DNA from: an uncultured Pseudomonadota bacterium
GTDB lineage: Bacteria; Pseudomonadota; Gammaproteobacteria; Burkholderiales; SG8-41
Length of the DNA: 20,876 nt
Assembly: GCA_946885605.1 (NCBI GenBank)
Contig: CAMPGR010000058.1
Coordinates: forward strand, 1-20,876
Direction of reading: 5' to 3'
Below are positions 15,664 through 20,876 of the stretch, piece after piece. The notes beneath the pieces were generated by a model that was not told the origin of the DNA, did not search any database, and was given only the letters and a program-made list of their open reading frames with translations. A program made the position numbers and the translations under genes. Numbering within the stretch: position 1 is the stretch's first letter; the number at the start of each line of letters is the position of its first letter.

Positions 15664-17679
15664 GTGATCGTCGCAACCGCAGGACACATCGACCACGGCA
15701 AAACGCTGCTCGTCAAGCGCCTGACCGGCGTCGATACCGACCGCCTGCCCGAGGAAAAGGCGCGCGGCATCTCGATCGATCTCGGCTTCGCCTACCTCGC
15801 GCTCGCGGGGGGCGGAACGATCGGCTTCGTGGACGTTCCGGGGCATGAGCGCTTCATACGCAACATGCTGGCGGGCGTATGCGGGATCGATTTTGCGCTG
15901 CTGGTGGTGGCTGCCGACGACGGCATCATGCCCCAGACCATCGAGCACTTGAATATCCTGGATCTCTTGAACGTGCGGCGCGGCGCGGCGGTCATCACGA
16001 AAATCGATCGCGTCGATGACAACCGCGTGCGCGAGGTGAGCGACAGCGTCCAGGCGTTCCTCGCGACGACGAAGCTCGAGTCGGCGCCGGTGCTTCCCGT
16101 GTCCGCATTGACCGGCGCTGGCATCGAAGCGCTGCAGACGCTGCTCAAGGCGGAAGCTGCATCGTTGACGGTGCGGCGCTCCGAGGGGCAGCGTTTCCGG
16201 CTCGCGATCGACCGCGCCTTCACCGTGGCGGGCAGCGGAACCGTGGTGACCGGGACAGTGTTCAACGGTGTCGTAAAAACGGGAGACAAGCTCATGCTTT
16301 CTCCCGCCGGCGTGCCGGTACGGGTGCGAGCGCTGCAAATCCGCGGCGAAACGGCTTCCGAGGCGCGCGCGGGCGAGCGCTGTGCGCTCAACCTGAGCGG
16401 GGCGGGTCTCGATTCGGTGCGCCGCGGCGACTGGGTGCTCGACGAAGCGCTGCATGAGGCGACGCAGCGCATCGATGCGCGGGTGACGGTGCTCGGCGCC
16501 GAGCAGGAGGGCCTGCGGCACTGGACACCGGTTCATCTGCACCTTGCTACGGCTGACGTGCTGGCGCGCATCGCGATCCGGCGGGGCGAGTCGATCGGGC
16601 CGGGGAGCACCGCGCTCGCGACGCTCGTGCTCGAAAAACCGGTCAGCACGCTTCACGGCGACCGCTTCATACTGCGCGACCAGTCGGGAAACCGCACGCT
16701 GGGCGGCGGCATTGTGCTCGATCCATTTTCGCCATCGGGTCGTGCGCGGGGCTCCGTCCGGTTTGCAATGCTCGCCGCCTACGAAGAGGAATCGCTCGAA
16801 GACACGCTCGCTGCGCTCGCCAGAGTGTCGATCACAGGCATCGATCTCACGCGCTTCGAGAAAATGTTCAACCTCACGCCGGAGCGCGCGTCCGGGCTTT
16901 ACGCAGCCGCTGGCATCGTCGCAGTGGGTAAGGAATTGCGGGTCGGCATCACCCGCGCGCAACACGAAGCGCTGCGGGAAAAGATCCCTGCGGCGCTGGC
17001 GGCGTTTCATGCCGAAACACCTCAGGCACTCGGGAAGGAGATCGAGGCGTTGCGCGCGGAACTTGCGGCACAGTTGCCGGCGGACGTGTTCGCCGCGCTC
17101 GTGCGCGGCCTTGCCGACGAGCGCAAAGTCGAAGTGAGCGGTGCGCTCGTCCGGTTGCCCGGCCACAATCCCACATCCAATCCCGAGGACGACCGGTTGT
17201 GGCAAATGGTACGGCCCGCGCTGGAATCCGCGGGGTTCGCGGTCCCACCGATCCGCGAGCTGGCGGCGAACCTCAAGTTGAAGGAGCCGGTGCTGAAGGA
17301 TTTCCTGCATCGCAAGGCACGCGGCCGCGAAGTGATGAGAGTGACCGGAGACCGGTTCTACCCGCGCGCTACGCTCGCCACGCTGGCGGCGATCGCCAAG
17401 GCGACGTCCGAGGCGCAGGCAAACGGCATGTTCACCGCGGCACAGTTCCGTGACGTGACCGGCATCGGGCGGACGCTTGCGATCGAGATCCTCGAATTTT
17501 TCGACACGCTGGGCATCACGCAGCGCATCGGCGACGCCCGGAAGATGCGCAAGGATTACATCCCCATACTGGGTGCCGCCGCCGGACCGGCGAGCCCTCC
17601 TCGCGCCGTAAAGGCGGCTGCCAACGTGCCGCATGCGAAGGCGAGATCACCGCGTCCGACGCATCCGGTCAAACGCTGA
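15664..17679 (+). CDS. selB: Selenocysteine-specific translation elongation factor SelB
   Basis: A 671-residue EF-Tu paralogue that delivers Sec-tRNA(Sec) to UGA codons marked by a SECIS. G1 GHIDHGKT (residues 7-14), G3 DVPGHE (57-62) and G4 TKID (112-115) give a complete GTPase. Domains II/III follow ([22 protein letters not shown]), then the C-terminal winged-helix repeats that bind SECIS RNA, ending near [25 protein letters not shown]. About 35 further residues form a basic, Pro/Ala-rich tail ([16 protein letters not shown]...), making it longer than E. coli SelB (614). The start is the GTG at 15664, preceded by AAAGGGA; the upstream in-frame sequence overlaps selA in another frame. The trxB-like gene follows 20 bases later. 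Confidence 0.97.
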   Translation: MIVATAGHIDHGKTLLVKRLTGVDTDRLPEEKARGISIDLGFAYLALAGGGTIGFVDVPGHERFIRNMLAGVCGIDFALLVVAADDGIMPQTIEHLNILDLLNVRRGAAVITKIDRVDDNRVREVSDSVQAFLATTKLESAPVLPVSALTGAGIEALQTLLKAEAASLTVRRSEGQRFRLAIDRAFTVAGSGTVVTGTVFNGVVKTGDKLMLSPAGVPVRVRALQIRGETASEARAGERCALNLSGAGLDSVRRGDWVLDEALHEATQRIDARVTVLGAEQEGLRHWTPVHLHLATADVLARIAIRRGESIGPGSTALATLVLEKPVSTLHGDRFILRDQSGNRTLGGGIVLDPFSPSGRARGSVRFAMLAAYEEESLEDTLAALARVSITGIDLTRFEKMFNLTPERASGLYAAAGIVAVGKELRVGITRAQHEALREKIPAALAAFHAETPQALGKEIEALRAELAAQLPADVFAALVRGLADERKVEVSGALVRLPGHNPTSNPEDDRLWQMVRPALESAGFAVPPIRELAANLKLKEPVLKDFLHRKARGREVMRVTGDRFYPRATLATLAAIAKATSEAQANGMFTAAQFRDVTGIGRTLAIEILEFFDTLGITQRIGDARKMRKDYIPILGAAAGPASPPRAVKAAANVPHAKARSPRPTHPVKR

Positions 17680-17699
17680 AATGAAGTAAAGGAGACACT

Positions 17700-18614
17700 G
17701 TGGCGCAAGCAAGCTATGACGTTCTGGTTGTCGGTGAAGGCATAAGCGGACTCACCGCCGCGCACGCCCTCGCGCAGTTCGGCATCAAGACCGCGACGCT
17801 GGAGGCGCAGCTCTTCGGCGGGCTGGTGCTCAACGTGAACGAGCTGGAACCGGCGCCCGACCCTTCGCACACGGTTTCCGGTGCGGAAATCGCCTCGGAG
17901 CTCATGCAGGCGAACGCGGATCTCGGCGTGACGAGCATTCAGGAAGCCGTCACGGCCATCAAGGACCGCGGCGCGACAAAGCAGTTAACGACGGCCGCGG
18001 CCACTTACGAAGCGCGCCACATCGTCCTCGCCTCCGGCGCGCGGTTGAAAAAGCTCGGCATTCCGGGCGAGTCCGAATTCGAAGGGCGCGGCGTGTCGCA
18101 GTGCGCCGATTGCGACGGCCCGATGTACCAGGATGAGGACGTGGTGGTCGTGGGCGGCGGAGACTCGGCGCTGCAGGAAGCGCTCGTGCTCGCGAAGTAT
18201 TGCCGCAATGTACGCATCGTGCACCGCGGCGCCGCTTTTCGCGCGCAGCCGCTTTTCGTCGATCAGGTGCGTTCGAATCCGCGCATTACGACCGTCTGGA
18301 ATGCGCGGGTGACGGCGATCGACGGGGGGCAGATGGTCGAGCGCGTGCGGATCGCCTACGCCGACAGCCGCAGCGAGGACATTCCGTGCGCCGGGGTCTT
18401 TGCCTATATCGGGCTTGCCCCGAACAACGAATTTGTGCCGCAGGAAATCGAACGGGATAGCGCGGGATTCGTCGTGACCGGGGAGACTCTGGAGACGGCG
18501 TTGCCCGGCCTATGGGCGGTCGGCGCTCTGCGCAGCCGCTACAGCGGTCTCCTGCCGGACGCGGTGTCGGAAGCAAAGCAAGCTGCGCGCGCGATAGCCG
18601 AGCGGCTCGCATGA
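17700..18614 (+). CDS. Thioredoxin-reductase-like FAD-dependent oxidoreductase
   Basis: A 304-residue low-molecular-weight TrxB-like flavoprotein. FAD loop VVGEGISGLTAA (GxGxxG, about 11-16), redox pair Cys135-Ala-Asp-Cys138 in SQCADCDGPMY, NAD(P)H loop VVVVGGGDSALQEALVLAKY, and C-terminal GLWAVGALRSRYSG, where the usual GD of the FAD site is replaced by GA. The N-terminal FAD segment is also less standard (GEGISG instead of GGGPAG). GTG start at 17700 with a strong AAAGGAG site. Being the third gene of a selA-selB operon suggests a role in reducing the Sec protein, a thioredoxin or selenium compounds; that is inference. The stop TGA sits in the loop of CTCGCA-TGA-TGCGAG, see findings. Confidence 0.9.
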   Translation: MAQASYDVLVVGEGISGLTAAHALAQFGIKTATLEAQLFGGLVLNVNELEPAPDPSHTVSGAEIASELMQANADLGVTSIQEAVTAIKDRGATKQLTTAAATYEARHIVLASGARLKKLGIPGESEFEGRGVSQCADCDGPMYQDEDVVVVGGGDSALQEALVLAKYCRNVRIVHRGAAFRAQPLFVDQVRSNPRITTVWNARVTAIDGGQMVERVRIAYADSRSEDIPCAGVFAYIGLAPNNEFVPQEIERDSAGFVVTGETLETALPGLWAVGALRSRYSGLLPDAVSEAKQAARAIAERLA

Positions 18615-18669
18615 TGCGAGCTGTGCTGCGGGAGTGAAGGTAAACTGCCCGGCATGCGCCGGCACAGCG

Positions 18670-19071
18670 TCATGCGCGGCCGTTCGGCGCGCGCCGGCAA
18701 TCCTTGAAAATGCGCTCCAGCAGGCATCGCGCGTCGTCGGTCTTCGTAAGCCCGCCGTCGCGGGGAACGCTCTCCGTGCACAGGTCGAGTTCCCAGCATC
18801 CGTCGCGTTCCGCCGAGAACTGACTCAAGTGAAAGGCTTCGCCGAGCGAGCTTTCTCCGTACGCCGAGGTTGATTCTCTCGCCGTGAGCATTTCGTCCGT
18901 GACGAGGCCGGCATTCCGAAGGTCGGCAAGGGGCGCGCGATAGCGAACGATCTGCTGCACGAAACCGTCGTCCCAAACGGTCCTGCGCGCCTCGACGACA
19001 TGTACCTGCGGATACCGTGCGCGCAGTTTCTCCACCAGCGGCCGCAGTGCGCGGTCGACGTGGTCGTCCAT
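18670..19071 (-). CDS. Hypothetical protein, 133 residues
   Basis: I do not recognise a family. The gene has a strong ribosome site (GGGAGGG) just before the ATG at 19071 and composition like its neighbours, so it is probably real. The product is soluble and acidic-to-neutral, with an amphipathic start MDDHVDRALRPLVEKLRARYP, a central FVQQIVRYRAPLADLRNAGLVTDEML and a Cys-containing C-terminal half (DGCWELDLCTESV, ARCLLERIFKDCRR). It converges on the thioredoxin-reductase-like gene, 55 bases between ends, and lies between it and tRNA-Sec, but any selenium link is only positional. Confidence 0.72.
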   Translation of the reverse strand: MDDHVDRALRPLVEKLRARYPQVHVVEARRTVWDDGFVQQIVRYRAPLADLRNAGLVTDEMLTARESTSAYGESSLGEAFHLSQFSAERDGCWELDLCTESVPRDGGLTKTDDARCLLERIFKDCRRAPNGRA

Positions 19072-19224
19072 TTTTCCCTCCCTAAGATCCCGGTGATGTT
19101 TATCGATCCCCGCGCGCCGTCTGCATCACTCGCGCGCCGATACGGTGCAATTGTGCCACGGCTCGGCCCGTACGCCAGGAAAAACTTAACGGCGACATCG
19201 CCCCATCATGGCGTCTGCGCCGTG

Positions 19225-19230
19225 TAAAAT
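19225..19230 (+). promoter_or_regulatory. Possible -10 box upstream of tRNA-Sec
   Basis: TAAAAT lies 86 bases before the tRNA start in the 244-base gap 19072-19315, which otherwise holds no gene I can support. No convincing -35 box is found 16-18 bases upstream, so the true selC promoter may differ. Confidence 0.25.
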
Positions 19231-19315
19231 ACGGCCTGCGACATGAAGCCGGTCATACGTGAACGCAGGAACGGTCACGTAGCCGGCCGGCGCATTTCAA
19301 GATTGCTCTCGCTAC

Positions 19316-19410
19316 GGAAGGGAATCGCTCCCGGTGGGGCGGCCGGACTTCAAACCCGGTAGGGGCCGCTGGCGGTCCTGTGTGGGTTCGACTCCCACTC
19401 TCTTCCGCCA
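19316..19410 (+). tRNA. selC: Selenocysteine tRNA (anticodon TCA)
   Basis: A 95-base tRNA-Sec including encoded CCA. The 8-bp acceptor stem GGAAGGGA / TCTCTTCC (one G-T pair), a long variable arm (about 19361-19380) and T arm GTGGG-TTCGACT-CCCAC give the 8+5 acceptor/T helix of bacterial tRNA-Sec. Discriminator G is followed by CCA. The anticodon loop CTTCAAA carries TCA at 19350-19352, which reads UGA. The anticodon stem CCGGA/CCCGG has an A-C mismatch next to the loop. The sequence closely follows E. coli selC in the loop and variable arm. Substrate of SelA and ligand of SelB, both encoded upstream. Confidence 0.97.
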
Positions 19411-19412
19411 TC

Positions 19413-20399
19413 CTATTTCTTCGCGAGCCCCTTCGCCATGCCGAGCTCGGTGAGGATCTGCGCGTTCACTTTCATTTCCTCGTCGAGGTCCTTGCGGAAG
19501 GTCGCAGAGCTCGCGTAGGCATCGAACCAGCCGTGCTTCTCGAGCATCTTCTTCCACGCGTCGGTCTTCACCATCTTGCCGAGCGCGTTGTCCCAGTACT
19601 TCACGGCCTCGGCCGGTATTCCGGGCGGGCCAAAAAGTCCGCGCCAGTGCAGGATGCTGACATCGATGCCGACCGAGCGCCACGTCGGCACCTGCGACAA
19701 ATCACCGGCGAGCGGCTTCGGCGAGGAGACGGCGATCACGCGCACTTTTCCGGCCTTGACCTGCTCGATCGCCTCGGAGAGCCCGGTGGAAATCACGGCG
19801 ACGTGCCCGCCGAGCAGCTGAACCATGAGATCGCCGCCCGCCTTGAACGAGACGATCTGCACTTTCTTCGGGTCGACGCCGGAGGCCATGGCCGGGCGCA
19901 GGATGTTCATCTGATCGTTGCTGGGCACGGTGCCTACGCCGAACACAACGGAAGACGGATCCGCTTTCAGCTTTGCGAGGACTTCCTTTGGCGACTTGTA
20001 CGGTGAATCCGCGCGCACGACCCACGCAAGATACTCGGTAATGAGCCGGCCGAGCGGCGCCACATCGCGGTGGTCGAGCTCGGTGGTGCCGACGATCTTG
20101 TTGACGTAGATCCTGTTCGACTCGACGTAGACCACGTGCGCATCGCCTTTTTTCTGATTGACGTAGGTCTTGGCGATGTTGCCGCCCGCACCGCCCATAT
20201 TCTTGATGACGAAGGTCTGATTGAAGAGCTTGGCCTCGCGCAGCGCGCTGTCGAGCGCACGGCCGGTCAGGTCGAGGCCGCCGCCCGCCGCGCCGGCGAC
20301 AACCATCTCAATGGGCTTGGACGGATAGGACGCTGCAGCCGCCAAACCGGTGGCCGCGCCGAGCATCGCAAGACCGACAATCGCACCGATACGCTTCAT
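19413..20399 (-). CDS. Bug-family (TctC-like) tripartite tricarboxylate transporter substrate-binding protein
   Basis: A 328-residue periplasmic solute receptor. Signal peptide MKRIGAIVGLAMLGAATGLAAA, then YPSKPIEMVVAGAAGGGLDLTGRAL, the family's first beta strand and ligand-binding loop, AGGNIAKTYVNQKKGD, and LLGGHVAVISTGLSEAIEQVKAGKVRVIAV, the second-lobe hallmark. LHWRGLFGPPGIPAEAVKYW is also typical. The usual PF-PPGG segment after the signal is diverged. It binds a carboxylate or similar solute for a TctAB-type permease not present here; many family members are orphans. It ends 2 bases from tRNA-Sec on the opposite strand. The start is embedded in a duplicated ribosome-site/ATG leader. 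Confidence 0.92.
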   Translation of the reverse strand: MKRIGAIVGLAMLGAATGLAAAASYPSKPIEMVVAGAAGGGLDLTGRALDSALREAKLFNQTFVIKNMGGAGGNIAKTYVNQKKGDAHVVYVESNRIYVNKIVGTTELDHRDVAPLGRLITEYLAWVVRADSPYKSPKEVLAKLKADPSSVVFGVGTVPSNDQMNILRPAMASGVDPKKVQIVSFKAGGDLMVQLLGGHVAVISTGLSEAIEQVKAGKVRVIAVSSPKPLAGDLSQVPTWRSVGIDVSILHWRGLFGPPGIPAEAVKYWDNALGKMVKTDAWKKMLEKHGWFDAYASSATFRKDLDEEMKVNAQILTELGMAKGLAKK

Positions 20400-20430
20400 C
20401 TGCTCCTCCGTTTCATCTGCTCCTCCTCAT
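20396..20430 (-). promoter_or_regulatory. Leader with two mini-ORFs joined by ATGA overlaps (17-bp duplication)
   Basis: TTCATCTGCTCCTCC occurs at 20395-20409 and at 20412-20426, period 17. On the minus strand this yields mini-ORF 1 (20430-20413, Met-Arg-Arg-Ser-Arg) and mini-ORF 2 (20416-20396, Met-Lys-Arg-Arg-Ser-Arg). The stop of each overlaps the next ATG as ATGA, and the second leads into the receptor start at 20399. AGAGGGG before mini-ORF 1 is a plausible ribosome site. Confidence 0.65.
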
Positions 20431-20453
20431 GTATCCCCTCTTTGGGTACCGGT

Positions 20454-20461
20454 ATTATACT
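20454..20461. promoter_or_regulatory. Overlapping divergent -10 boxes
   Basis: ATTATACT reads TATAAT on the minus strand (20459-20454), giving a leader that starts just before the mini-ORFs. On the plus strand it reads TATACT (20456-20461), about 32 bases before the AtuA-like start. Neither strand has a clear -35 box, so this is tentative. Confidence 0.4.
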
Positions 20462-20492
20462 GCGCCCATTTCCTTCACACCGCCGCACACGA

Positions 20493-20876
20493 ATGGACGA
20501 AATCAGAATACTGTCGCCCACCGGCGTGTGCGGGTCGGGCTTTCTCGAGTCGTCCTTCGAAGCCGCGCTTGCCCGGAAGCCGCACTTCATCGGTTGCGAC
20601 GCAGGCTCGACCGATCCGGGTCCCGAGTATCTTGGTTCCGGCCGCACCGCCTTTCCGAAAGACGCCATACGCCGTGACCTCAAGTTGATGCTGCTCGGCG
20701 CCCGGCGCCTGAGGATTCCGCTGCTGATCGGCTCGGCGGGCACGGGCGGCAATGACATGCAGCTCGCGCTCGTGCATCAGCTCGTGCGCGAAATCGCTGC
20801 AGCCGAAGCTCTCGATTTCCGGCTGGCATTGATACACGCGGAGCAGGATAAGGCGTACTTAAGGAAGCGGCTGCGG
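20493..20876 (+). CDS. AtuA-like (DUF1446, acyclic terpene utilisation) protein, 5' part only
   Basis: 128 codons are visible before the window ends. The N-terminus IRILSPTGVCGSGFLESSFEAAL, then KPHFIGCDAGSTDPGPEYLGSG and LLIGSAGTGGND, are the recognisable opening motifs of the AtuA/DUF1446 family; the CDAGSTDPGP segment is especially conserved. The family includes AtuA of acyclic terpene degradation, but many members sit beside Bug receptors and DUF4387 proteins in carboxylate catabolism. Here it is divergent from a Bug receptor, which fits that second context. No clear ribosome site precedes the ATG at 20493, so a leaderless or short-leader transcript is possible. The 3' part is off the window. 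Confidence 0.85.
   Translation, partial: MDEIRILSPTGVCGSGFLESSFEAALARKPHFIGCDAGSTDPGPEYLGSGRTAFPKDAIRRDLKLMLLGARRLRIPLLIGSAGTGGNDMQLALVHQLVREIAAAEALDFRLALIHAEQDKAYLRKRLR

Noticed and set aside
15619..17634. 671-residue antisense open frame opposite selB
   Set aside because: Shadow frame in GC-rich DNA with Arg/His/Pro-rich composition; selB is unambiguous on the other strand.
18670..18672. The TGA stop of the 133-residue gene as a Sec codon
   Set aside because: The following in-frame residues do not extend a recognisable fold, and I saw no hairpin of the right geometry on that strand.

Overview
The window looks like a chromosomal segment from a high-GC betaproteobacterium. The basis is its base composition, a Bug-family (TctC-like) solute receptor, the clpS-clpA pair with a divergent cold-shock gene, and a nudJ-mnmA pair. 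The species cannot be named from the sequence, and I see no phage, IS element or CRISPR array.

Layout. 91-1408: two overlapping nucleotide-sugar-type transferases of the 'rSAM/selenodomain-associated' families. 1588-3570: a Rieske oxygenase subunit and a mercaptopyruvate-type sulfurtransferase. A 109-bp tandem duplication starts inside the sulfurtransferase's last codons. 3862-5886: a small DUF2784 membrane protein, convergent with a flavocytochrome-c-type sulfide dehydrogenase pair (monoheme cytochrome plus Tat-exported flavoprotein). 6010-9089: clpS-clpA with a strong terminator, and a divergent cold-shock gene. 9227-10600: a 457-residue protein I do not recognise. 11045-11554: two paralogous genes for tiny exported Lys/Glu-rich proteins, each with its own terminator. 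11601-13219: nudJ-mnmA.

The main discovery is a selenocysteine locus from 13291 to 19410. A gene at 13291-14064 encodes a glutaredoxin-like domain fused to a DinB-like four-helix domain. Its redox motif is Sec-Ser-Ser-Cys, with the first position encoded by an in-frame TGA at 13336-13338. A hairpin with bacterial SECIS geometry lies just downstream (13346-13380). The gene is followed by selA, selB, a thioredoxin-reductase-like gene, and tRNA-Sec (selC, anticodon TCA). Only selD is missing from the known bacterial decoding set. Conventional gene calling would stop at the TGA, or start the gene downstream at a GTG and lose the active site. The selenodomain-associated transferases at the left edge fit the same theme.

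The right end holds a Bug-type receptor with an unusual leader of two tiny ORFs stacked through ATGA overlaps. Divergent to it is the start of an AtuA-like (DUF1446) gene, cut off by the window edge.

How the genes may work together: SelA, SelB and selC would decode the UGA in the glutaredoxin-DinB mRNA. The co-transcribed thioredoxin-reductase-like flavoprotein is a plausible electron donor to the selenoprotein or to selenium metabolism. The sulfurtransferase, Rieske protein and FccAB-like pair form a separate group flavoured by sulfur and redox chemistry.
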